From contig CAWFPJ010000026.1 in the NCBI GenBank assembly GCA_963817515.1, positions 1 through 64,000 on the forward strand: DNA of 64,000 bases, in the 5' to 3' direction. The position numbers and the translations under genes are program-made. The notes under the pieces are model-generated. The model was not told the origin of the DNA, did no database searches, and saw only the letters and a list, made by a program, of their open reading frames with translations. This DNA comes from DATMNI01 sp963817515. GTDB taxonomy: Bacteria > Acidobacteriota > Terriglobia > Bryobacterales > Bryobacteraceae. Below are positions 11,438 through 19,277 of this stretch, in pieces (positions within the stretch are counted from its first letter, which is position 1; every line of letters starts with the position of its first letter).

Positions 11438-14227
11438 CTACGGCAGCACGGTTTCGAGGGGTTGCGGGGCTTCCTGCTTGTGCTTGCAGTCGGCGTTGGG
11501 GCACTGCCACACGGGGCCGGCTTTGAGCCACTTCTCCACCATGTAAGGGCTGCCGCACTCGGGGCACTTCTCGGCCACCGGCTTGCCCCAGGCGACGAAG
11601 GTGCAATCGGGGTAGCGGTTGCAGCCGTAAAACGTCTTGCCCTTCTTGGAACGCCGCTCGATGATTTCGCCTTCGGAACAATCCGGGCACTTCACCCCGA
11701 TGGTTTTCTGCTTCACATACTTGCAGGTGGGGTAAGTGCTGCAGGAGGTGAATTCGCCAAAGCGCCCGGTCTTCAGCACCAGATTATTGCCGCACTGCGG
11801 GCACTTCTCTTCGAGCGGCTGATCGGGTTTGGTCTGCGTGCCGCCAATTTGTTTGGTGGTATTGCAGTCGGGGTATCCGGAACAGGCCAGGAAGGTGCCG
11901 AAACGGCCCTTCTTCAACACCATCGGGCGTCCGCAATTTTCGCAGGACTCCTCTTCCGCCTGCTCGCTCAAGTCGGCTTTGTCCAGGTCCGGCAGATCGA
12001 CGGTTAACTCCCGGGTATACGTGCAAAAATCTTCTTTCCTCCGCCAGGACAACGTGACGCCGTCGGCTGTGTCCTGCAGATCCAGGTTGTAAAACTCGTT
12101 CATCTGAGGATACCGGGCCTGAATCTTTTCCAGACGTGCCTCAATCGTTTTGCGGTCTTTGAGCCGCTGCTTGGCAAATGCCTTCTCGGCACTCTTCAGG
12201 ACCGCTGCGATTTTTTTGGCGAAGGGGGGGCCGGTGACAAATTTGCCGTGCTCGTACTGGATCGGCACCTCGGGATACCGGCCCTGAATCTTGGCGACCT
12301 TGTTGAGAAGCCGAACCTGTTGCCGGCCAATCTCTGCCTCCAACTTCTTCAAGTCGGCTTCCGCGCTCTTGGAGGAGAAGTCGGGATAGCCGCTGCAAGC
12401 GATAAAGCTTCCGTGCTTGCCCCACTTGATCACCAGCGGCTTGCCGCACTTCTCGCAAATCAAGTCGGTGGGCTTCTCCATCCGCTTGATGTTGGTCATG
12501 TGCTCTTCGGCGTGCTTGATGTCCTTATCGAAGCGCTCGTAAAACTCGCCCATGGCAGCGCGCCAATCGAGCTTGCCGTCCTCGACATCGTCAAGTTCCT
12601 GCTCCATGCGCGCCGTGTAACTTACGTCGAAAATGTCGGCGAAGCTTTCGAGCAGAAGGTCGGTCACGACCATGCCCAGCTCGGTGGGCGTAAACCGTCC
12701 GCCTTCTTTCTGAACGTACTCGCGCTCCTGAATGGTGGAAAGGATCGACGCGTAAGTGGAGGGCCGGCCCACGCCGTCCGATTCCAGGCGCTTCACCAGC
12801 GTGGCTTCGTTGTAGCGCGGCGGCGGTTCGGTGAAATGCTGCTCTGGCCTGATGGCCTCGAAGCGCAGAGTCTCGCCCGCGGTCACGACCGGCAGGCGAT
12901 GCTTCAGCTCCTCATCTTCCTCATCATTCTGGTCTTTGCCTTCCTGATAGACCTTGAGAAAGCCGTCGAACTTCTGCACGCTGCCAGTGGCGCGAAACGT
13001 ATAGTCCACGCCGTTCTTTCCCTTGGCAACCACGTCGATGGTGGTCTGGTCGAAAAGCGCCGGCATCATCTGGCAGGCCACGAAGCGGTTCCAGATTAAC
13101 TTGTACAGCTTCATCTCGTCTTCGGCCAGGTACTTTTCCACCACCTCCGGAGCGTACGCCATGGAGGTGGGCCGGATAGCTTCGTGCGCGTCCTGCGCAT
13201 CCTTCTTCGATTTGTAGACGTTGGGCGATTCCGGCAGGAAGTTCTTCCCGTAGCGCTCCGCGATATAGTCGCGTGCGTCGCGCACAGCGTCATCGGAAAT
13301 GCGCGTGGAATCGGTACGCATGTAGGTGATCAGGCCTACGGCTCCTTCCCTGCCCATCTCGACGCCTTCATATAGCCGCTGCGCCAGTATCATGGTGCGC
13401 TTCACGCTGAACGGCAGCTTGCGGGACGATTCCTGCTGCAACGTGGAAGTAATGAACGGGGCTACCGGGTTGCGTTTCTTTTCGCGCGTGCCCACGGACT
13501 TGACAATGTAGTCCGCTCCCTTAATCTGCGCCAGGAGCTCATCGGCTGCTTCCTTGCCGCCGATCTCGGGCGTTTCGTCGTTCAACTTAAAGAGGCGCGC
13601 GCTCAGCAGGGGCGGCTTTCCGGCCGCAAGATCGACGTCGACGGTCCAGTATTCCCTTTTCTGAAATGCGCGTATCTCGCGTTCGCGCTCCACGATGACG
13701 CGCAGGGCCACCGTCTGCACGCGTCCCGCGGACAGGCCGCGCCGCACCTTGTCCCACAGCAGCGGCGAAATCTTATAGCCCACCAGCCGGTCAAGCACGC
13801 GGCGCGCCTGCTGCGCATCCACCAGATGAATGTTCACCTGGCTCGGCTTTTCGAAGGCCTTATCGATGGCCTTCTTGGTGATCTCGTTAAACATCACCCG
13901 GAAAAACTGCGGGCCTTTATCGCCTTTACCCGTCAGTTCTTCCTGCAAGTGAAAACAGATGGCTTCGCCCTCGCGGTCAGGGTCAGCCGCCAGGTAAATT
14001 TCCTTCACCGTCTTGGCGGTTTGCCGCAGCTCTGCGATGAGCTTCTTCTTTCCTTCGATGACCTCATAGTGCGGCTCGAAGCCGTGTTCGACATCCACCG
14101 ACAGATCGTTCTTCGGAAGATCTTTGATATGACCGAGCGAAGCTTTGACTACAAATTCTTTACCCAGGTATTTGTTGATGGTCTTCGCCTTTGCAGGCGA
14201 CTCCACGATTACAAGAGCCTTTGGCAT
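11438..14227 (-). CDS. topA: DNA topoisomerase I
   Basis: This type IA enzyme relaxes negative supercoils by single-strand passage. The Toprim domain (ALVIVESPAKAKTINKYLG; AADPDREGEAI) covers about residues 1-150. The active-site Tyr sits in GLITYMRTDSTRIS, and Toprim/TOPRIM-linked acidic residues are intact. The C-terminal third carries five CxxC zinc-ribbon units. The first (CEKCGKPLVIKWGKHGS) ends GYPDF and lacks its fourth Cys, while the others look complete. ATG at 14227 matches the MxKALVIV start of the family; a GTG at 14251 would add eight residues. It lies 33 bases downstream of dprA, a common pairing. Confidence 0.97.
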   Translation of the reverse strand: MPKALVIVESPAKAKTINKYLGKEFVVKASLGHIKDLPKNDLSVDVEHGFEPHYEVIEGKKKLIAELRQTAKTVKEIYLAADPDREGEAICFHLQEELTGKGDKGPQFFRVMFNEITKKAIDKAFEKPSQVNIHLVDAQQARRVLDRLVGYKISPLLWDKVRRGLSAGRVQTVALRVIVEREREIRAFQKREYWTVDVDLAAGKPPLLSARLFKLNDETPEIGGKEAADELLAQIKGADYIVKSVGTREKKRNPVAPFITSTLQQESSRKLPFSVKRTMILAQRLYEGVEMGREGAVGLITYMRTDSTRISDDAVRDARDYIAERYGKNFLPESPNVYKSKKDAQDAHEAIRPTSMAYAPEVVEKYLAEDEMKLYKLIWNRFVACQMMPALFDQTTIDVVAKGKNGVDYTFRATGSVQKFDGFLKVYQEGKDQNDEEDEELKHRLPVVTAGETLRFEAIRPEQHFTEPPPRYNEATLVKRLESDGVGRPSTYASILSTIQEREYVQKEGGRFTPTELGMVVTDLLLESFADIFDVSYTARMEQELDDVEDGKLDWRAAMGEFYERFDKDIKHAEEHMTNIKRMEKPTDLICEKCGKPLVIKWGKHGSFIACSGYPDFSSKSAEADLKKLEAEIGRQQVRLLNKVAKIQGRYPEVPIQYEHGKFVTGPPFAKKIAAVLKSAEKAFAKQRLKDRKTIEARLEKIQARYPQMNEFYNLDLQDTADGVTLSWRRKEDFCTYTRELTVDLPDLDKADLSEQAEEESCENCGRPMVLKKGRFGTFLACSGYPDCNTTKQIGGTQTKPDQPLEEKCPQCGNNLVLKTGRFGEFTSCSTYPTCKYVKQKTIGVKCPDCSEGEIIERRSKKGKTFYGCNRYPDCTFVAWGKPVAEKCPECGSPYMVEKWLKAGPVWQCPNADCKHKQEAPQPLETVLP

Positions 14228-14260
14228 ATTGAGAAGTTCAGAATGCGGCACCCTCAGCCG

Positions 14261-15436
14261 CTACCACACTTTAACAAAGTTCTTTCCCGGAAGTTGTTTT
14301 ACCAGGCCCAGCATTTCCAATTCGAAGAGCGCGGCTATGAGCTCGGAAGGCGACGTATCTTCCACTTTTTCAAGCAGATCATCCAAGTGTATGGCGGTAT
14401 CTACCTGCAGAGCTTCAAGCGCTCGCCGGGCGGTGGCGTCCAACTCCGGAGACGGGCTATTTAATAATGATGCTTGCCGACCCGCTTCGGATGCACCATC
14501 CTCGCCCAGAATCTTCTGCCGCCCTCGTTCAATTAGATGCCGGCGGGATTCGGGCGGCAGTTCCGCGACCACGTCGTTCCAGTCCTGAACGATCTTAGCA
14601 CCCTGTTTAATCAATAAGTTAGGACCCCAACTGAGCTTGGACGTAATGTTGCCGGGGACCGCGAAGACTTCGCGCCCCTGATCGATCGCCAGCTTGGCGG
14701 TGATGGCGGAGCCGCTATACTGGGCGCCCTCTACCACCAGCACCCCCACGCTGACCCCGCTGATGATGCGGTTGCGGATCGGGAAATTTTGCGGGAATGC
14801 CGTGGCTCCCATCGGAAATTCCGAGACAATCAGCCCTTTGGCGGCCAGTTCCGCCGCGAGTTTGCGGTTCTCCGAAGGATAGACCACATCCACGCCGCAG
14901 CCGAGCACGGCCACCGTATCGCCGCCCGCCGCGAGGACGCCCTTGTGCGCTGCCGTGTCGATGCCGCGCGCCATCCCGCTGACGATGGTGAGACCCGCAT
15001 GGGCCAGATCGGCGGAGAGCCGCTCGGCAACGGCAAGACCGTACGGCGTGGGCCGCCGCGTGCCCACCACTCCCAGCGCGAGCGATTGAAGCAAATCCAC
15101 GCGGCCGCGGGCGAACAGCAGCATCGGCGGATCGAAGATTTCGCGTAACAGCTGCGGATAGCGCGGGTCACTCATGGTGATCACCGCGGCGCCGGCGGCG
15201 AGCATTTTTTCCTGTTGCACGACGGCGTCTTCGAACGTGCATCCGCTGGCGATCGACTGCGCCACCGCGCCGCTCAGACCAGCAGCTTCGAGTTCGCTCC
15301 GCGACGCGCGAAAGATGGCCTGCGGGGTTCCCAAGCGATCCAGCAGTTTTCCCGAGGTTCTGGTGCCCAGACCCGGAATCAGTTTAAGAGCCAGCCAGTG
15401 AAGTTCCTCTTCGCGGCTGAGAACAGGCGAAAGCAT
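14261..15436 (-). CDS. dprA: DNA-processing protein DprA (Smf)
   Basis: DprA binds incoming single-stranded DNA and loads RecA during natural transformation. The 391-residue protein has an N-terminal SAM/HhH-like region (LIPGLGTRTSGKLLDRLG), the Rossmann core with GVVGTRRPTPYG, IVSGMARGIDTAAH, AVLGCGVDVVYP and PIRNRIISG, and a C-terminal winged-helix segment (DLLEKVEDTSPSELIAALFELEMLGLV). The full-length DprA-topA order is widespread. Whether this organism is transformable cannot be judged from one gene. Confidence 0.95.
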   Translation of the reverse strand: MLSPVLSREEELHWLALKLIPGLGTRTSGKLLDRLGTPQAIFRASRSELEAAGLSGAVAQSIASGCTFEDAVVQQEKMLAAGAAVITMSDPRYPQLLREIFDPPMLLFARGRVDLLQSLALGVVGTRRPTPYGLAVAERLSADLAHAGLTIVSGMARGIDTAAHKGVLAAGGDTVAVLGCGVDVVYPSENRKLAAELAAKGLIVSEFPMGATAFPQNFPIRNRIISGVSVGVLVVEGAQYSGSAITAKLAIDQGREVFAVPGNITSKLSWGPNLLIKQGAKIVQDWNDVVAELPPESRRHLIERGRQKILGEDGASEAGRQASLLNSPSPELDATARRALEALQVDTAIHLDDLLEKVEDTSPSELIAALFELEMLGLVKQLPGKNFVKVW

Positions 15437-15472
15437 GAAGTGGTACTAACTGAACAAAACGATAACACAGTT

Positions 15473-15520
15473 CGTGGAGCGGCCTTCAGGCTGCCATGCC
15501 CGTATTCATGCGGGCATGGC
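15473..15520. repeat. REP-like palindromic repeat upstream of the RAYT gene
   Basis: CGTGGAGC at 15473-15480 and GGCCTTCAGGCTGCC (15481-15495) are followed by a perfect 10-bp inverted repeat, GCCATGCCCG (15493-15502) and CGGGCATGGC (15511-15520), with an eight-base loop. A CGC and five Ts follow, so it could also act as a terminator on the plus strand. An inverted relative lies at the end of the RAYT gene (16120-16143), and a same-orientation relative lies after hemE (51517-51562). Confidence 0.7.
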
Positions 15521-15564
15521 CGCTTTTTACTGAGAACTTCCCCCCTGTGGTCCCACTACTTTTT

Positions 15565-16128
15565 GTGAGTTTCCACTCCCGCCGCCTGCCGCACTGGCAA
15601 CCCGAAGGCAAGTCCCTGTTTATTACCTGGCACTTATATGGCAGCCTGCCTCATAACCACTACCCGCCACCTCAATCCCTTAGCGCCGGGCAGGCTTTCG
15701 TGTGGATGGACCGGTATCTGGACCAGGCTCGCTACGGCCCAACATGGCTGAAGCGGAACGCTGTCGCTCTAATCATGTTAAACGCACTGAACGCCGGAGC
15801 TGCAAAACTAGGTCATTACGACCTCCACGCCTATTTGATTATGGCCAACCACGTTCACGTGCTGGTAACGCCCCACGTCAACCCAAGCACTATGCTGCAT
15901 TCATTAAAAGGCTTTTCCGCGCGTGAGGCGAACAGGCTCTTGGGTCGCACAGGCGAGCCTTTCTGGCAGAGCGAGTCTTATGATCATTGGGTACGCGACC
16001 AGCGGGAATTCGATAGAATTCGGCGATATATTGAGAATAATCCGGTCAGCGCCGGACTGGTTTCGACGCCTGAGGATTATCGCTGGTCTAGCGGCTTTGC
16101 CGGCTCGATAGCCGACATTGCAGGCTGA
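15565..16128 (+). CDS. REP-associated tyrosine transposase (RAYT, Y1_Tnp family)
   Basis: HUH-type single-strand DNA nuclease related to IS200/IS605 TnpA. The HUH signature is in YLIMANHVHVLVTP. The candidate catalytic Tyr is in FWQSESYDHWVR, with the family hallmark RRYIENNPVSAGLV near the C-terminus. Starting at GTG 15565 (MSFHSRRLPHWQPEG) gives 187 residues; earlier in-frame starts lie inside the upstream palindrome. RAYTs are domesticated, usually single-copy genes thought to spread REP palindromes. The inverted repeats on both sides of this gene fit that role. Confidence 0.88.
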   Translation: MSFHSRRLPHWQPEGKSLFITWHLYGSLPHNHYPPPQSLSAGQAFVWMDRYLDQARYGPTWLKRNAVALIMLNALNAGAAKLGHYDLHAYLIMANHVHVLVTPHVNPSTMLHSLKGFSAREANRLLGRTGEPFWQSESYDHWVRDQREFDRIRRYIENNPVSAGLVSTPEDYRWSSGFAGSIADIAG

Positions 16129-16143
16129 AGAGCCTGCTCCACG
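16120..16143. repeat. Inverted REP-like copy at the 3' end of the RAYT gene
   Basis: GCAGGCT (16120-16126), loop GAAG, AGCCTGC (16131-16137), then TCCACG. Read on the minus strand it is CGTGGAGCAGGCT then CTTCAGCCTGC, the same motif as the upstream copy at 15473 in opposite orientation. It includes the RAYT stop codon. Confidence 0.65.
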
Positions 16144-16157
16144 GATACACTAGAGGT

Positions 16158-16427
16158 GTGGCCCGTCAGGAAGCTCCGTTCTTCGAAGGCAAAGAGCCGG
16201 TTCTGATTTACATTGCTAAAAAGTTGAAAGACGCGCTGCAGTTGGAATCCATCTTCACTCAAGCCGGTGTGGATTATGGCGTTGAGGCCGATGAATACCG
16301 CGGCGGAGTGATTTTCCGCAGCGTCCGCGCAGGTGCTTTTTTTTACGTACTGCCCGAAAGCATGGATCTTGCAATACAGGTGCTGCATCGAAACGGGTAC
16401 AGGCCTTACGATCCACTGATAAACTGA
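16158..16427 (+). CDS. Small conserved-looking hypothetical protein
   Basis: 89 residues, no signal peptide or membrane segment. The pattern EPVLIYIAKKLKDALQLES...AGVDYGVEADEYRGGVIF...VLPESMDLAIQVL suggests a small alpha/beta fold, perhaps like the DUF2007-type signal-transducing proteins, but I do not recognise it firmly. The GTG at 16158 follows GAGGT closely. It ends 12 bases before egtB, so it may be co-transcribed with egtB-egtD. Confidence 0.65.
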   Translation: MARQEAPFFEGKEPVLIYIAKKLKDALQLESIFTQAGVDYGVEADEYRGGVIFRSVRAGAFFYVLPESMDLAIQVLHRNGYRPYDPLIN

Positions 16428-16439
16428 AGTGCGGTTTTT

Positions 16440-17600
16440 ATGCGGACCATCACAGATATTGGCCACGCTCTTTACCAGGCCCGCCAACAGACCGACGAGT
16501 TGTTCCGCTTGGTGCGCGCCGATTCACTTTATGAGCGGCCCATCCCCGAGCGGCATCGCATCGTCTTTTACATCGGTCACCTGGAAGCCTTCGACTGGAA
16601 CCTGATCGCGCGATATGCGCTCGACGTGCCTTCGTTTCACCCCACGTTCGACCGGCTGTTTGCTTTTGGCATTGACCCGCCACCTGGGGAACTGCCGTCG
16701 GATCAGCCGTCGGACTGGCCGACGCTGGCTGAAGTGGAGCGCTACAACCACCGCACGCGGGACGCGATCGATGACTTGCTGGCCAGCGTGCCCGACCAAT
16801 TGCTGCATGTGGCCATTGAGCACCGGTTGATGCACGCGGAGACTTTGGCATACATCATTCACCAGTTGGATTACGACAGAAAAGTGGTGCAGCCGGCCCG
16901 GTCGGCAGCCGGATTTCCAAGCACTGCGCGGATGATGGAAGTAGGGCCCGGGAGTGCGAGGTTGGGACTGGACAGCGGCTTTGGCTGGGACAACGAGTTT
17001 AAGGCCCACACCGTCCAGGTTCCCGCTTTCGCCATCGGTCAGTACAAAGTGACCAACGCGGATTACTTGAAGTTTGTGGATGCGGGCGCCGAACCGCCAT
17101 TTTTTTGGACGCGGCGCGAGGATGGCTGGTGGTATCGCGGTATGTTCTCCGAATTTCCGCTGCCTCCGGACTGGCCCGTGTACGTGACGCATCGCCAGGC
17201 CGAGGCCTATGCAAACTGGCGCGGCATGCGGTTGCCAACCGAGCCCGAGTGGCACCGTGCGGCCGAGAGAGCCCGGCCGTCGCGCAATGTGGATTTTCGA
17301 TACTGGGACCCCATTCCGGTTACAGCGGATGACGAAGGCTCAGCCGGCATTTCGCAGATTACCGGCAACGGGTGGGAGTGGACATCCACACCCTTCGCCC
17401 CCTTCCCCGGGTTTGAGCCATTTCCGTTTTACGCCAATTATTCGGAGCCGTTCTTCGACGGCCGCCACTATGTGCTGAAAGGCTCGTCACCCCGCACGGC
17501 GGCCTGCTTTCTGCGGCCTTCGTTTCGTAACTGGTTCCGACCGTCGTATCCTTACATCTACGCCACGTTCCGCTTGGTAGAGGGAGAAGGAGCTTCCTGA
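16440..17600 (+). CDS. egtB: EgtB-like sulfoxide synthase (non-heme iron)
   Basis: EgtB joins a thiol (gamma-glutamylcysteine or cysteine) to hercynine with O2 in ergothioneine synthesis. The 386-residue protein has an N-terminal DinB-like domain whose iron ligands are visible: His47 in YIGHLEAFDW, and His128/His132 in EHRLMHAET. The C-terminal FGE-sulfatase (formylglycine-generating enzyme) domain has ITGNGWEWTSTPF and the ending GSSPRTAACFLRPSFRNWFRP. Its stop overlaps the egtD start by one base (TGATG). No egtA or egtC is nearby, which would suit a cysteine-using EgtB as described for an acidobacterial enzyme (Chloracidobacterium). The thiol donor used here is inference. Confidence 0.9.
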   Translation: MRTITDIGHALYQARQQTDELFRLVRADSLYERPIPERHRIVFYIGHLEAFDWNLIARYALDVPSFHPTFDRLFAFGIDPPPGELPSDQPSDWPTLAEVERYNHRTRDAIDDLLASVPDQLLHVAIEHRLMHAETLAYIIHQLDYDRKVVQPARSAAGFPSTARMMEVGPGSARLGLDSGFGWDNEFKAHTVQVPAFAIGQYKVTNADYLKFVDAGAEPPFFWTRREDGWWYRGMFSEFPLPPDWPVYVTHRQAEAYANWRGMRLPTEPEWHRAAERARPSRNVDFRYWDPIPVTADDEGSAGISQITGNGWEWTSTPFAPFPGFEPFPFYANYSEPFFDGRHYVLKGSSPRTAACFLRPSFRNWFRPSYPYIYATFRLVEGEGAS

Positions 17601-18547
17601 TGTACGCCGAAGCCCTGGACGATGAATTTGCGCGAGAAGTTCGCGCGGGCCTTACCCGCGCGGAACAGAAGACCCTGCCCTGCCGCTACTTGTACGATGA
17701 CATCGGTTCGGCGCTCTTCGAAGCCATCACCTTCCTGCCGGAATACGGCCTCACCCGCGCCGATGCGCGCGTGATCCAGGCCTGTGCCGGCGAACTGATT
17801 GATAACCTGCCCCCCGGCGTGGCAGTAGCGGAACTGGGAAGCGGCACCGGCACCAAAACCAGGACCATCCTCAAGGAACTGCGCCGGCGGCAGCCGGTGG
17901 AATATTACCCTATCGATGTCTCGGCGGCGGCGCTGGCCAAATGCGCGCAGGAATTGGCCGAGTTGGCCGATGTCTTTCCAATGGAGACCAGCTATTTGGA
18001 AGGCTTGCGCCGCGTCACGGAACGGCGCGTCCCAGGCCAGGCTCTGCTGGTGCTCTTTCTGGGAAGCACGATTGGGAATTTTGAGCCGGAGGCGGCCATC
18101 GATTTCCTGTATACCGTCCGCCGGACGCTTTCGCCCGGCGACGCGCTGCTGCTGGGCACGGACCTGGTAAAGCCCGCGGCGCAACTCATCCAAGCTTACG
18201 ACGACCCGACCGGCGTCAACCGGGCCTTCAACCTGAACCTGCTGGGGCGGATCAACCGGGAGTTGGATGCCGATTTCGACCTGCGCCAGTTCGAGCATGA
18301 GATCCGCTACGACCAGAAACGCCAGCGCATCGAAATGCACCTGCGCTCGCGCGTACGTCAGGTTGTGCACGTCCGCGGGGCAAGAATGGTGGTGGAGTTC
18401 GCGGCCGGCGAGACCATCTGGACGGAAGGCTGCCACAAGTTCAGTCCGGATCAGATCTGCGCCATGGCCCGCGCCACGGGGTTCCGGCTGGGCCGGCAGT
18501 GGATTGACGAAGAGTGGGGCTTTGCAGAGAGTCTACTGGTGCTGTAG
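17600..18547 (+). CDS. egtD: L-histidine N-alpha-methyltransferase EgtD
   Basis: EgtD trimethylates histidine to hercynine using SAM, the first step toward ergothioneine. The 315-residue length is typical. Visible motifs are LPCRYLYDDIGSALFE at the N-terminus, ELGSGTGTKTRTIL (SAM site), YYPIDVS, FLGSTIGNF, and GVNRAFNLNLLGRINRELDA around the substrate Asn. The histidine-binding TE-x-S-x-KF motif appears as TEGCHKFS, so the usual Ser is Cys here. It is translationally linked to egtB. The stop codon lies at the start of an interspersed palindromic repeat. Confidence 0.94.
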   Translation: MYAEALDDEFAREVRAGLTRAEQKTLPCRYLYDDIGSALFEAITFLPEYGLTRADARVIQACAGELIDNLPPGVAVAELGSGTGTKTRTILKELRRRQPVEYYPIDVSAAALAKCAQELAELADVFPMETSYLEGLRRVTERRVPGQALLVLFLGSTIGNFEPEAAIDFLYTVRRTLSPGDALLLGTDLVKPAAQLIQAYDDPTGVNRAFNLNLLGRINRELDADFDLRQFEHEIRYDQKRQRIEMHLRSRVRQVVHVRGARMVVEFAAGETIWTEGCHKFSPDQICAMARATGFRLGRQWIDEEWGFAESLLVL

Positions 18548-18599
18548 CGCCGGCGATCTTAGGACAAGGCACCGGCGGCGAAGACCGCCGGCGTTACCG
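18544..18599. repeat. Interspersed GGTAGCGCCGGC-type palindromic repeat after egtD
   Basis: GTAGCGCCGGCGATC begins inside the egtD stop codon, and the matching complement GCCGGCGTTACC ends at about 18598. Related units lie at 26702-26778, 40865-40922 and 57171-57197. It sits between the 3' ends of two convergent genes, where it could also slow exonucleases or terminate transcription. Confidence 0.65.
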
Positions 18600-18605
18600 T
18601 GCGAC

Positions 18606-18908
18606 CTAATCCAGGTCTATGTCGCGCTTGGGAGGCGTCAGGTCGGGGTTCTCCTTGGCGCGTTTGAAGAGCTCGTCGAATTTCTTTTCCAGCACCTTGC
18701 CGTGGTTTTTTTCGGCTTCGAAACTCTTCTGGAACACCTGTTCGCGGCGGGCGCCCTCGCCTTTCAGTTTGGCCACCTCTGCCGCCAGATCTTCAATCGG
18801 CGGCGGCTTCACGGGGACTGTATGCGCAATTACGGCGCGGGTTTCGGGATCGATCTTGAGCACCGTCTTGCAACACGGGCATTCGACGTCGAACATGCCT
18901 TTGACCAT
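18606..18908 (-). CDS. Small hypothetical protein with CPCC zinc-ribbon half and coiled coil
   Basis: About 100 residues. The N-terminus has DVECPCCKTVLKID, half of a zinc ribbon or a thiol motif. The rest is a Lys/Glu-rich helical stretch (EDLAAEVAKLKGEGARREQVFQ...), probably a coiled coil. ATG at 18908 was taken; an ATG four codons later, preceded by AAAGG, is equally likely. Function unknown. Confidence 0.65.
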   Translation of the reverse strand: MVKGMFDVECPCCKTVLKIDPETRAVIAHTVPVKPPPIEDLAAEVAKLKGEGARREQVFQKSFEAEKNHGKVLEKKFDELFKRAKENPDLTPPKRDIDLD

Positions 18909-19277
18909 AGCACTATCGTAATCGAGATTGGCGGCCGGGGGATTTAAGCCTGGACCTGTCGGATTTGACAGGCCCAGGAAGAGACGCTTGTGAGGAAATT
19001 GTGGATAGTTAGAAGGAGTTTATGCGAGGTGACTGGTTGGGCAGGATTTGAAGTCGGGGGTCAACCGTCTCTACCTGGGTCTGATTGAATTTAGTCACGC
19101 CGTCTCTATAGCAATCGTCTCGCCAAACCGGAATTTATCTTGGCGCGGGCCAATAGCTAAATTTGGGAAGCAGATAGCTTAACAAGCAACGCGGACCTGG
19201 GCGCGCGAGTGTATGCAAAATTGGCACCCATGTGTCAACTTTCTTTCTTGAATGTCAACTTTGAATGTCAGACTTGA
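18909..19277. other. Non-coding stretch with hairpin and TGTCAACTTT repeats
   Basis: No credible gene in 369 bases. A 12-bp inverted repeat with one mismatch (CCTGGACCTGTC 18949-18960, GACAGGCCCAGG 18967-18978) lies upstream of the small zinc-ribbon gene. TGTCAACTTT occurs twice (19233-19242, 19253-19262) with a third partial TGTCA at 19266, just after the 3' end of the TolC-like gene. I see no recognised RNA gene. Confidence 0.5.

Noticed and set aside
15496..15564. Longer N-terminus for the RAYT gene
   Set aside because: These codons fall in the palindromic repeat and do not resemble the start of the family, which fits GTG 15565.
19021..19050. Possible tiny gene after GGAG at 19016
   Set aside because: Only nine codons before a stop; no support beyond the ribosome-site-like sequence.
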